Under the pieces are notes generated by a model. That model had not been told where the DNA came from, made no database searches, and saw only the letters and a list, made by a program, of their open reading frames with translations. Position numbers and translations under genes: made by a program. Below are positions 34,946-43,219 of a stretch of 64,000 nucleotides of DNA, piece after piece. Numbering within the stretch: the stretch's first letter is position 1; every line of letters begins with the position of its first letter. The stretch is from a bacterium (GTDB lineage Bacteria > Vulcanimicrobiota > Vulcanimicrobiia > Eremiobacterales > Eremiobacteraceae). The stretch spans positions 1 to 64,000 of the forward strand of contig CADDZI010000004.1 of the NCBI GenBank assembly GCA_902812405.1. Direction: 5' to 3'.

Positions 34946-35960
34946 CAAGAGCATCATTCCCAGCAGAGGCCGCAATTCCTGCAGTGCTACGATCGTCCGC
35001 TGCCCCGCTACACCAGCTATCCTCCGGCGACGGTGTGGCGTGACGACCCCATGGAGGCTCGGGAACAGATTGAAGAGGCTACAGCCGCGGCAGACGGTGT
35101 CGCACTTTACATCCATATCCCGTTTTGCCAGTCGCTGCGCTGGTACTGTGCATGCAATCGCTTCATTACCAAAGACGCAGCTCTCGTCGACGGGTATCTC
35201 GATGCCGTGGGGCAGGAATTGGATGCCGTCGTGGACCGTGTTGGGCCTGCGCGGGTCAACTGGCTTCACTGGGCGGCGGCACGCCCAAGAGCAGATATGG
35301 CGCCTCTTCTATATATACGGCAGCCTCCCGGTTGACGCTGGTGCCAGACGCGGAGCTGTCCATCGAAATTGATCCTTGACTGGCGACGCGCACTCAGATG
35401 GCGCAGTTCGCAGCGCTTGGCTTCGACCGCGTCTGCCTCGGGGTACAAGACTTTCAGGAAGCGACAGGACGGGCCGTCAACCGGTTGCAGTCCTATGAGC
35501 AGACCAAGTCCGCCGTCGCATGGGCCCGCGAGTTTGGCATCCCAAGTGTGGGGATCGATCTCATATACGGATTGCCCTTGCAGACACGGGCGTCCTTTGC
35601 CAGAACGATTGACGACGTCCTCCGGCTACGGCCTGAACGCATCGCAGTGTACTCCTATGCCCACGTTCCGTGGGTAAACCACGCGCAGCGCACCTGCGAA
35701 CAACTCCTACCGGGCCGGGTTGAGAAGTTCGGAATGATTATCGATGCGATCGGGACGCTCACCGCCGTCGGGTATGTTCAGGTGGGGATCGATCACTTTG
35801 CAGCCCGGCACGATGCCCTGGCGGCGGCCGGCCAGGGGGAAAGTGACGCGTACCTTCATGGGCTATTCACCTCGCCGCGCGGGTGTCCTCATCGGCGTCG
35901 GTGCAAATGCCATTTCCACTTCTTGCGATGCCTTCGCCGCGAGACGCCCCTGCCGGCACA
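34942..35960 (+). pseudogene. hemN: Oxygen-independent coproporphyrinogen III dehydrogenase, multiply broken
   Basis: HemN sequence is traceable end to end across frames: MTRASFP, YDRPLPRYTSYPPATVW, ALYIHIPFCQSLRWYCACNR, LHWGGGTPK, ELSIEIDP, ALGFDRVCLGVQDFQEATGR, GIDLIYGLPLQT, YSYAHVPW, GVLIGVGANAIS. Frameshifts lie near 34970, 35275 and 35860. A TGA at 35377-35379 replaces the usual Arg after EIDP. One of the radical-SAM cluster cysteines (C-x3-C-x2-C) is Arg (FCQSLRWYC). The C-terminus is missing. A clear pseudogene of an anaerobic haem-synthesis enzyme. Confidence 0.9.
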
Positions 35961-36014
35961 AACCCGTGACGCAGCCCGTTGGTTCAGGCCGACATCCTCG
36001 GCCCGTGTGCTTCT

Positions 36015-36731
36015 CTAGTGCGAAGCAGGGCAGGTGGTGCAGAGGTCCGTCACATGGCACGGCACCCCGGGTAGACGCACGGTGAAGAGGGCACCGCGCT
36101 GGCTGGCGGCAGTGACGCTGACGGAGCCGCCCTGAGCTTCAACTAGCCGTTTGACGATCGCGAGACCGTAGCCGCTTCCTGGAGCGTCGTGTCCCGCCGT
36201 ACCGCGCACCTCGCGCTCGAAAATCCTCTCGCGCTCTCCTTCCGATACCCCCGGACCGGTATCCGAGATGCGCACCTCCAATTGTTCGGCCCTGCGCGTG
36301 CATTCGATGCTCACGCAGCCGCCGGCTGGTGTGTAACGGACGGCATTCACGATCAAGTTCATCACGATCTGGCTGATGCGTACGGGGTCCCCGTAGAAAT
36401 GCAAACACGGCGCGGCCGGGACAGGGCAGCGATGGACCGCGACGTGAACGTTCTTGGCCCGCGCCAGCCCTTCGACAGCCTGAAATTCCCGGTTCAAGAG
36501 TTCACACACATTGATCAGCCGGGGTTGTACCTGCATCGCTGTCGCCGCGGGCGAAGACGGCAATTCCGACACCAAAGCTTCAACCTGGTGCAGCGCTTGC
36601 AGCACGCTCCGCAGACGCTCGTGCGTGGGCTCGAGCTTGCCGTCAAGGAGACCTTCCACGTTGGCCCTGGCCACAGCCAGGGCATTGCGAATTTCGTGGA
36701 TCACCTCCGCCGCCGTCGGAAAGGCACTCAT
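36015..36731 (-). CDS. Soluble sensor histidine kinase
   Basis: A 238-aa kinase with no membrane segment and no sensor domain. The H-box with the phospho-acceptor His is VIHEIRNALAVARANVEGLL near residue 12. The ATP-binding domain has the N-box QIVMNLIVNAVRYTPAGG, G1 ISDTGPGVSEGE and G2 GSGYGLAIVKRLVEAQGG. The C-terminus has a CxxC (DLCTTCPASH) that could be redox- or metal-sensitive (inference). It begins 41 nt after the cytochrome/porin gene, in line with the oxidase genes. Confidence 0.9.
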   Translation of the reverse strand: MSAFPTAAEVIHEIRNALAVARANVEGLLDGKLEPTHERLRSVLQALHQVEALVSELPSSPAATAMQVQPRLINVCELLNREFQAVEGLARAKNVHVAVHRCPVPAAPCLHFYGDPVRISQIVMNLIVNAVRYTPAGGCVSIECTRRAEQLEVRISDTGPGVSEGERERIFEREVRGTAGHDAPGSGYGLAIVKRLVEAQGGSVSVTAASQRGALFTVRLPGVPCHVTDLCTTCPASH

Positions 36732-36772
36732 CGTGCCACCGGTTTTCGCCGCCGCGGCGTGTTATTCTTCGC

Positions 36773-37945
36773 TCAATCTCCGCGTCGCGGCCCGCCCAAG
36801 GTGGTTACGTACCACAGCTGGCCTTGCCACGACGGGGTCGCTCCTTGGTTCATCGTCGCCTGAACGTTCAGGATCAGACCATTGGCCAAGCGCTCGCTCA
36901 CGTGGTGAATGGCGAACCACGCGACATTTGCGTAGTCTGCGTGCATGACGTGCCCCAGACCATCGTCGGTATACTCATTGCGAAACGCCAAAATGACCTG
37001 ATCGTGCAGCATGGGTTCGTACACTTCCGCCGTATAGGCGGTGTGATCGGCAGCTCCCAACCCGGCGCCCGCATGACCGTCGCGTCCACGCTGATAGACG
37101 GCAAAGGCACCCGGAAGGCCGTTCACGGGATCGAGTTGCGCATAGCCGGCGGCGCCGCTATACCGGTCGGTCTGACCGTCGGAGGTCTGAAACGTCCCCG
37201 CGCCCCCATACGCCCCAAACTCGAATGGCTTGTATCCCAGCGCGTCGGTGAGCTGCCATTGCACCGTTTTTTCGGTCGTCGGACCCCAGTCGGTGGCGCC
37301 ATTTGCGCCCCCAAGATCGGCGCTCCCGCCCAGGTAGCCGATACCGGCTGTCAACCAGCCGTGCGTGTACATCAACTTTGTACCCCAGCGGTTGGTGGAA
37401 AACGGCCAAACGTGTTCTCCGACCGTGATGCTGGGCGTGCCGAAGCCGGCCAAGTCGAAGAACTGGCTGAAGGGAGATGGGGCGGGTGGTTCCAGTTTCC
37501 CAATAAACAAGTGGCCGTCGCGGTGGAAGAGGTTGTTGTACGTCACCCACAGCGTGTCGGTGAAGCCTCCTTGGTCGGCGCTCGACACCCACTGCTGAGC
37601 GTGGAATGTCCAGTCGGTGCCGATGTAGCCGGCCGCATGGATCGCCAAATTACCCCACTGGATGCGATGAGGTTCGTTGGGATCCTGAGTATCGTAGAAG
37701 GGATTTTCTCCAACCCACAGCGGATCCGCCCTGTGAATGGTCCCAGGGTCGAGCGACGCGTAACCCGTCCGCTGCACGTAGCGGCCATAGGCGTTGAGCG
37801 CAGGCACGACCGTGTGGCACACTTGGCAGTCCATGCCATAGGCCTGGGCAAAAGGTGGCATGGCCGCGGTGGGCCGCATGGTCTCAACGACCCACGCTCC
37901 AGCCAGCACCAACGCGAGCAGGACGGCGGCGCGTGGCGAGGTCAC
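36773..37945 (-). CDS. Exported monohaem cytochrome with porin-like barrel domain
   Basis: About 390 aa. Signal peptide VTSPRAAVLLALVLAGAWVV, then one haem c site CQVCH (in YGMDCQVCHTVVPALNAYGR), then about 320 residues rich in aromatic, Gly and Asn/Asp beta strands (WTFHAQQWVSSADQGGFTDT, HGWLTAGIGYLGGSADLGGA), resembling outer-membrane barrels. GTG start in a GTGA overlap with the cupredoxin gene. Inference: an outer-membrane electron conduit or a haem-tagged porin linked to the oxidase operon. Confidence 0.75.
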   Translation of the reverse strand: MTSPRAAVLLALVLAGAWVVETMRPTAAMPPFAQAYGMDCQVCHTVVPALNAYGRYVQRTGYASLDPGTIHRADPLWVGENPFYDTQDPNEPHRIQWGNLAIHAAGYIGTDWTFHAQQWVSSADQGGFTDTLWVTYNNLFHRDGHLFIGKLEPPAPSPFSQFFDLAGFGTPSITVGEHVWPFSTNRWGTKLMYTHGWLTAGIGYLGGSADLGGANGATDWGPTTEKTVQWQLTDALGYKPFEFGAYGGAGTFQTSDGQTDRYSGAAGYAQLDPVNGLPGAFAVYQRGRDGHAGAGLGAADHTAYTAEVYEPMLHDQVILAFRNEYTDDGLGHVMHADYANVAWFAIHHVSERLANGLILNVQATMNQGATPSWQGQLWYVTTLGGPRRGD

Positions 37946-38304
37946 GGTGTCACCACGACCGTGAGTGTCATATCCGGGTGGCCGGGACCGCAAACAATGG
38001 CGCAGTGCAAAACATACGTACCGGCTTTCTTGGGAGTGAACGTCACGAGTGTGAACGAGCCAATAGAGATCTTCGTGAGGGGTATGCCCAGCTCGTCGGA
38101 CTGAAGACCGTGGACGCCCGAAGCTGAGGTGAGCCGCAGTGTGGTCGGCTCATTTACGGGGATGGTGATTTTACTGGGTGTGAACTTCCAATTCGACGCG
38201 ACAACATCAATGGTGGGATGTGCCGCCGCTGCAGTCCCTGCCGCCAGCATGCCGGCCGCAGCCAGGGTCAACGCCGCCATCCCCACACAAAATGCTCTCT
38301 TCAT
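37942..38304 (-). CDS. Exported cupredoxin with CuA-type site
   Basis: A 120-aa protein: signal peptide (MKRAFCVGMAALTLAAAGML), then a cupredoxin fold. The copper ligands read CAIVCGPGHPDM (C-x3-C-x3-H-x2-M) with the upstream His in SGVHGLQSDE, which is the binuclear CuA pattern of oxidase subunit II and N2O reductase. It lacks the transmembrane anchor of a subunit II. It is translationally coupled to the cytochrome/porin and follows the oxidase genes. Likely a periplasmic electron carrier or copper-delivery protein. Confidence 0.85.
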   Translation of the reverse strand: MKRAFCVGMAALTLAAAGMLAAGTAAAAHPTIDVVASNWKFTPSKITIPVNEPTTLRLTSASGVHGLQSDELGIPLTKISIGSFTLVTFTPKKAGTYVLHCAIVCGPGHPDMTLTVVVTP

Positions 38305-38421
38305 GACTACCCCACGCACGCTTCGCGTGCATCCGTCAGGGGTCAGTCTGGCACGTCGAGACGGAGGTCGTGTGAAGGGCTTATGAACGTGGCGATTTTG
38401 GTCACACGAGGCCGGGGATGA

Positions 38422-40050
38422 CTACCACGTCCGCATGCCGGCCGCCCCGTAGGCGTGCGCTTCCAGCAGCTCGTGAATCGGCCCGGCGTAGGCCAGCAGG
38501 GCGAGGGCGATGGCAACGGCCGCCCACCGCCCAATGTGATCCAGCACGGGAGCCGGCGCCATCGCCTCCTCTTCGGGTGAGGCGAAGGTCATCGGCTGGC
38601 TTTGCGTCCTGGGCATCCTGAGCGTACCCACCATGACGATAACGAAGAGCAGCATGCTCAACAACAGGATGATCCCCCCGATCGCAGCCCAATGCACTTG
38701 GGGCATCCACGCGGCGGCCACCGTGCTGCCGAAATAGGCCACATTGTCGGTTCGACGCGGTGATCCCAGCAAGCCCGCCCAGTGCATGGCGGTCGACATG
38801 ATCCCCATGCCGACAAACCAAGTCCAGGTTTGGGCCAAGGCCAGCTTCGGAGCCCACAACGTGGTGCCCAGAAGACGCGGGATCATCCAATACGAGATGC
38901 CCAAGAACGTCAGCGCGACGGGCGCGCCCACGGTGACGTGAAAGTGCCCCACGATCCACATCGTATTGTGCACCAGCGTATCCATGGCGTACGATGCATT
39001 GACCACGCCTCCCAGACCGCCAAAGATAAACAGGATCATGCCGAATGCCGGGCCGGCAAAGGCCGGGTTTGTCCAGGGCAGCCAAGCGATTGTCCGGAAC
39101 AACCCGCGCACTCCGGCTCGTCGCGCTGCCATCTCGAAGGAGGCGAAAACAGCGAAAGCCGTCATGATGGAAGGAATGACGACGCCGTAGGTGGTCATGG
39201 TGTGCAGCCATTTCCATCCCGCGGCGATGCCCGGTTCCAGAAACTCATGGTGCAAGCCGACGGGCGTGGAGAGCAGCAGGAGCAGCAAGAAGACCAATCG
39301 CGTCAGGGCATCGCTGAAAATTCTGCCGTGATAGAACTGCGGCAGGATGTTGTACCAAACAAGGTAGGCGCCCATGATCCAAAAATAGACGAGCGGGTGG
39401 CCGAAGTACCAAAACAGGATGCGCGTCAACATGACGTTCACGGTTGGCGTCCAGCCCAACGACCACGGGATGAGAAAGAACAGCATCTCCGCGGCCACTC
39501 CCAGCGTGGCGATGAACCACATGACGAAGGTGGTGACGGAACCGTGGACGACCAAGGGCAGCCGCTCACCCGGCCGGTTGCGCGAAAGCCATAGGGCATT
39601 GCCCGCCAGATCCGCCAGGACGATCCAGGTACCCACAACCAGCAGCGTCGTGCCGATGTAGAAGAGCGGGCTGGCCTTCAGCGGTGCGTAAAACGTATAC
39701 AGCACGCTGGCCTTGCCGGACAGGATGGCGTGCGCAGCCATGACAGTACCAAGCAGCATGACCCAAAAAGCCAACCATCCCACGACCAAGGAACGCGAGC
39801 GTGGAATGGCGCGGTAGGTCATGAGCGTCGCCAGCCCGCAGATGAAGAAGGTTGTGAAGACCAGGGCATTGAGGACGCCATGAGCGGTCAGAATACGGTA
39901 GTAGTCAAACCAGCGCGGCAGCGACATCCAACCGGCGCGCGACAGCGCTTGCAGCAATCCCAAAGCGGCTCCAACCGTCAGGGCGGCCATCGCCAGAAAC
40001 AGGTGGGCCAGGACAAGGCGATTTTCGCGTGCCTCGCTCTGTTCGTTCAT
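38422..40050 (-). CDS. Haem-copper oxygen reductase subunit I, B-family (ba3-like)
   Basis: A 542-aa membrane protein with 12 or more spans. Haem ligand His is in YYRILTAHGVLNAL. CuB ligands are visible in WYFGHPLVYFWIMGAYLVWY (His-Pro-x-x-Tyr) and LLSTPVGLHHEFLEPG. The haem ligands near the C-terminal part are VHNTMWIVGHFHVTVG. The motif set and the 153-aa partner fit the ba3/B family. ATG at 40048-40050 overlaps the subunit II stop (ATGA). It reduces O2 to water while pumping protons. Confidence 0.93.
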   Translation of the reverse strand: MNEQSEARENRLVLAHLFLAMAALTVGAALGLLQALSRAGWMSLPRWFDYYRILTAHGVLNALVFTTFFICGLATLMTYRAIPRSRSLVVGWLAFWVMLLGTVMAAHAILSGKASVLYTFYAPLKASPLFYIGTTLLVVGTWIVLADLAGNALWLSRNRPGERLPLVVHGSVTTFVMWFIATLGVAAEMLFFLIPWSLGWTPTVNVMLTRILFWYFGHPLVYFWIMGAYLVWYNILPQFYHGRIFSDALTRLVFLLLLLLSTPVGLHHEFLEPGIAAGWKWLHTMTTYGVVIPSIMTAFAVFASFEMAARRAGVRGLFRTIAWLPWTNPAFAGPAFGMILFIFGGLGGVVNASYAMDTLVHNTMWIVGHFHVTVGAPVALTFLGISYWMIPRLLGTTLWAPKLALAQTWTWFVGMGIMSTAMHWAGLLGSPRRTDNVAYFGSTVAAAWMPQVHWAAIGGIILLLSMLLFVIVMVGTLRMPRTQSQPMTFASPEEEAMAPAPVLDHIGRWAAVAIALALLAYAGPIHELLEAHAYGAAGMRTW

Positions 40051-40508
40051 CGAACGTCGATCGCTCCGTACATGAAGTGATGGCCGGCGCCGCAATACTC
40101 GTTGCAGAGCATGAGGTAGGTGCCGGCACGCCGGAACGTGTGGGTGGCCGAGCTCACCCATCCCGGTACCACCATCATGTTGACAGCCGTACCCGGAATG
40201 AAGAAACCATGTACCACGTCCGGGCTCGTGGCATAAAACGTCACCCTCGCTCCCGCCGGCACCGTCAGGTGCGCCGGATCAAAGCTGAAGATATGCGCGA
40301 CGATGTACGCCTCATATGAGTGCGGGCCGGTTTGGCGCAGTCCGGGCTTGTCGAAAGGTGGCGTTTCCGCCACGCGCGTCGGATCGATCGTCTCGACGTG
40401 ACTGGGCGGTACGATGTCGTCATGCAGCGCCGCGACGCCGATCAGAGCCAAGAACGCGATCAGCGTGGCGATGCCAGCCTGAAGCCATCTGCGTTCGGCC
40501 CGGTGCAT
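40047..40508 (-). CDS. Haem-copper oxygen reductase subunit II (CuA)
   Basis: A 153-aa subunit with one N-terminal membrane anchor (LQAGIATLIAFLALIGVAAL) and a periplasmic cupredoxin domain. The CuA site is MLCNEYCGAGHHFM with the His in VVHGFFIPGT. Short length is normal for ba3-type subunit II. It accepts electrons from a cytochrome or from the downstream CuA protein. Confidence 0.93.
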   Translation of the reverse strand: MHRAERRWLQAGIATLIAFLALIGVAALHDDIVPPSHVETIDPTRVAETPPFDKPGLRQTGPHSYEAYIVAHIFSFDPAHLTVPAGARVTFYATSPDVVHGFFIPGTAVNMMVVPGWVSSATHTFRRAGTYLMLCNEYCGAGHHFMYGAIDVR

Positions 40509-40517
40509 AACAGTCCG

Positions 40518-40646
40518 CTACCACCTCCGGAGCAACAGCCAAAACATGGCGGCCCATCCCACGACAATGACCACACCCAGGATCGTCACGAAACGTACGG
40601 TTGCCGGCAACGGCTCCTGGCCGGGTTCGGCGTTACGTTCTTCCAT
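40518..40646 (-). CDS. Small single-span oxidase subunit (IIa-like)
   Basis: A 42-aa protein, MEERNAEPGQEPLPATVRFV then one membrane helix TILGVVIVVGWAAMFWLLLR. Its size, topology and place just upstream of subunit II match subunit IIa of ba3 oxidases. ATG at 40644-40646. Confidence 0.75.
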   Translation of the reverse strand: MEERNAEPGQEPLPATVRFVTILGVVIVVGWAAMFWLLLRRW

Positions 40647-40738
40647 GCTTTGATTCGATACCACGCGGGTGCGACGAACAGATGAGGTTGTTGTGAAGGC
40701 CTGGCGATGCTCCTTCCTGTTCTCTGGAACAGCACACG

Positions 40739-40762
40739 CAACAATCACCACGCGGATTGTTG
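40739..40762. promoter_or_regulatory. Inverted repeat in divergent oxidase/USP promoter
   Basis: CAACAATC (40739-40746), 8-bp centre, GATTGTTG (40755-40762): exact 8+8 arms between the oxidase operon and the universal stress protein remnant. Probable operator, dimeric regulator unknown. Confidence 0.5.
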
Positions 40763-40800
40763 TGGCGTGTCGAATGACAGGGGCGAGAAACCGAGAAACT

Positions 40801-40950
40801 ATGTTTACCTACATCATCGTACCCGTCGACGGCTCGGAGCCCTCCCGGGCCGCCGTACAACTCGGGCTCGCGCTGGCGCGGGAACAGCGCGCGAAACTGA
40901 CCTTCGTGCACCCGATCGAACCCCTTGATAGCGCAGCCGCTTGCGCCTGA
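40801..40950 (+). pseudogene. Truncated universal stress protein
   Basis: Only 49 residues, MFTYIIVPVDGSEPSRAAVQ then LGLALAREQRAKLTFVHPIE. This is the first strand, helix and strand of a UspA domain (usual length about 140), ending DSAAACA at a TGA. The dispersed repeat copy c starts 5 bp after the stop and LytR comes next, so the rest of the gene is gone. It is divergent from the oxidase operon. Confidence 0.8.
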
Positions 40951-40954
40951 GCGC

Positions 40955-41008
40955 GAGGCTCACGGCAACAAGCGCCGCGTCGTTGTGCAAGGCGGTTGAC
41001 GTCACTGG
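40955..41008 (+). repeat. Dispersed 3'-end repeat, copy c (left part)
   Basis: 54 bp from GAGGCTCACGGCAACAAGCG to GCGGTTGACGTCACTGG, matching the left part of copy b. It abuts the truncated stress protein and contains the stop codon of the LytR-type gene (41002-41004). Confidence 0.85.
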
Positions 41009-42243
41009 TCCACGACGACCGCCGATCCGGCTGCGGGGGCAACGTACGCGTTGCCTGTTCCCAGCGCCCGCGCGACGGCCCACCCGGCTGCAGGTTGCGC
41101 GGCCGGGTAATAGACGGCATTCGCGCCGGTCGGTCCGCCCGCCAGCCGAATGTGGACGAATCCCAGATGCTCGAGGTGCAAGGCCATGTGGGGGGTGCCG
41201 TGCAGGACGATGCGGACAACAGCAGGGGGCGGCGGCGTCGGCAGCCCGTCGCGTGAGGAGCGTGAGCCGAACTCCGCCAATCGGCGCTGGATGGTGGCGG
41301 TGTCCAAGACGTCGTAGTCGGCTTCTTCGATGCGTCCCTCGGCATTGACCCCCGGGATGCGCGCCGGTGCAAGCACCATGGAATCGGCGTTGCTGCCCAG
41401 CGGCACCTGGTACACGGGTGCGCCGGCCATGGCGATGCCGATGCGAACCAAACGGTCCTCCGGCAGATTGGTTGCGACGTCTCGGCGCATGCGGGCCACA
41501 AATGCCGGAATTAAGGTCGCTGCGTGTGCGGGGTTCAGCAATTTGTCGCGCAGCAGGCCCAGAACCTGTACCTCGGCCTGCATGCGCTGGAAGTCGTTGA
41601 CGCGGTACGCATTACCGGCCTGATTCTGGCGTACACGAACGAACGCCAGCACCTGTGCGCCGTTCATGTGGTGGATTCCGGGCATGAAGTCGGCACCACT
41701 GTACTGCGGATCGTAAATGCGCTGCTTGACGTCGATGTCGAGTCCGCCCACCGCATCGACCGCCTCCTCGAAGCCGGCAAAATTTGCCACGAGGTAACCG
41801 TCCACGTGCAAACCGGTCAGCGCGGCCACGGCGGCGGCGAGATAGCGCGGCCCTTGCGGCGGCGTTTCCTGATTGCCCATGAAGAAGAGCGTCTTGATCT
41901 TGGGCACTGGGTCGTGCCATCCGGGTTGCGCAAAGAGGAGATCGCGAGGTATCGTGATGGCGTCGATGACGTGTGCCACGGGATCGAGGTGGGCCAAAAT
42001 GATCACGTCGGCCTGGCCGGCGGCGGTTCCCAGTCCGAGCGGATTGTCGGCCGCTACCCCACGCGCATTGTTGGCGATGAGCAAAATGTTGAGCGGCTGC
42101 GTCCCCAGCGTGACGCGCGCGGCGACGCTGCCCGGCAGGCGGCGGAGCGGTTCCCAGCGTTCGTGCCAGGCCCAGAGGATGATGGTGACGACGGCGCCAG
42201 CCGTTAGCAGACCGGCTATCCGGCGCATTCGCGGAGGATGCAT
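41002..42243 (-). CDS. LytR-CpsA-Psr family protein
   Basis: A 413-aa membrane-anchored protein: N-terminal span (IAGLLTAGAVVTIILWAWHE), the LCP catalytic domain (PLNILLIANNARG, GQADVIILAHLDP, ITIPRDLLF, GGLDIDVKQRIYDPQYSG, FVRVRQNQAGNAYRVNDFQR with the conserved Arg residues) and a C-terminal LytR_C domain (VVRIVLHGTPHMALHLEHLG). LCP enzymes transfer polyprenyl-linked glycopolymers to the cell wall. ATG at 42241-42243 with AAGGAG upstream. Its stop lies in a dispersed repeat. Confidence 0.92.
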   Translation of the reverse strand: MHPPRMRRIAGLLTAGAVVTIILWAWHERWEPLRRLPGSVAARVTLGTQPLNILLIANNARGVAADNPLGLGTAAGQADVIILAHLDPVAHVIDAITIPRDLLFAQPGWHDPVPKIKTLFFMGNQETPPQGPRYLAAAVAALTGLHVDGYLVANFAGFEEAVDAVGGLDIDVKQRIYDPQYSGADFMPGIHHMNGAQVLAFVRVRQNQAGNAYRVNDFQRMQAEVQVLGLLRDKLLNPAHAATLIPAFVARMRRDVATNLPEDRLVRIGIAMAGAPVYQVPLGSNADSMVLAPARIPGVNAEGRIEEADYDVLDTATIQRRLAEFGSRSSRDGLPTPPPPAVVRIVLHGTPHMALHLEHLGFVHIRLAGGPTGANAVYYPAAQPAAGWAVARALGTGNAYVAPAAGSAVVVDQ

Positions 42244-42291
42244 GCGACGCGCTCCTTGACGGCCGCGACGCATGCAGCGCCTCGGCCCGGA

Positions 42292-43137
42292 TTAGAGCGA
42301 AGACACAATGAGCGGCCGGGCGAGTGGGGGCGGGGAGCGCTGGCCGCGCCTTCCGGCTGCAGCCGCGGTGGGTGCCGGACAGAGTGCCTGCCGGCATCGG
42401 CCGCGCCACGCAGCATACGTCTCAGGCACACGCTCCCGGTAGCACAGTATAGCCTGCGCCAGACGCGGTACGCACGTGAGGACGCTGCACAGGCTGACGC
42501 CCAGGATCGCGATAATGCCGGCGCAGACCAGGGCGTGAGCGGTGAGCGCAACGGCAGCCGGAGCGCCGAGCCACAGCCACGGCCCGAGGATGTGCCCGTA
42601 AACGGCGATCTGCTCCGCATTCTCCATCCCGCAGAGGGTGACAAGCTGGAGGGCGTAGCAGGCGCCCGCAAAGGTTGCGAGCCCGCGCGTCCAGTGAGGC
42701 CGCCGTCGGTTGGCGCAAAGTTCAACCCAGAGGTCGCGATCGATGCCGCCCACCTCGATAGAACGGGCCGGCATAACGTCGTCACCTCGCATGCGCAGCA
42801 CAGCGGCCAGGGCAAAGCGCAGGAGGAGGCCGGCCGTCAGGGCGAGACCGATGAGGAGAGCCGGGGTGATGTCTGCGTTGCTGTTGTCGGTAAAACGGCC
42901 GGGACCGAAAAGTCCCGCGTCGGACGCGGACTCAAGACACAGGTCGGCCAGTGCCGCGCCCAGAGTCGCCACCGGAAGGCATAGCCACCACCGTCGGAAC
43001 ACCGCTCTGCCGCGCACGCGACCCGGCTTCGCACTGTGCGTCCTCCGACCTGCCTCGTGCAGCCCGTCCGCGGGAGACTGCACCCGGCGGCGCAGCCAGG
43101 TCCCTGTGCAGACCGATTCCTGGAAAATCCGCTGCAC
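42292..43137 (-). CDS. Hypothetical membrane protein
   Basis: Up to 281 aa with about five hydrophobic segments (WWLCLPVATLGAALADLCLE, ITPALLIGLALTAGLLLRFA, GLATFAGACYALQLVTLCGM, LWLGAPAAVALTAHALVCAG, IIAILGVSLCSVLTCVPRLA). The regularly spaced spans make coding likely. The first 40 residues are Arg-rich and the true start may be further in. It sits between LytR and the second ABC-2 permease, divergent from the latter. No family recognised. Confidence 0.6.
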   Translation of the reverse strand: MQRIFQESVCTGTWLRRRVQSPADGLHEAGRRTHSAKPGRVRGRAVFRRWWLCLPVATLGAALADLCLESASDAGLFGPGRFTDNSNADITPALLIGLALTAGLLLRFALAAVLRMRGDDVMPARSIEVGGIDRDLWVELCANRRRPHWTRGLATFAGACYALQLVTLCGMENAEQIAVYGHILGPWLWLGAPAAVALTAHALVCAGIIAILGVSLCSVLTCVPRLAQAILCYRERVPETYAAWRGRCRQALCPAPTAAAAGRRGQRSPPPLARPLIVSSL

Positions 43138-43219
43138 GTCCGCGTCCGACCGACGGCCGACGCAGTCCGGCCGGCGGGAACGCAGTAGGTGTGGGCCCGG
43201 CGAGCGAACGGCGGCCGGG

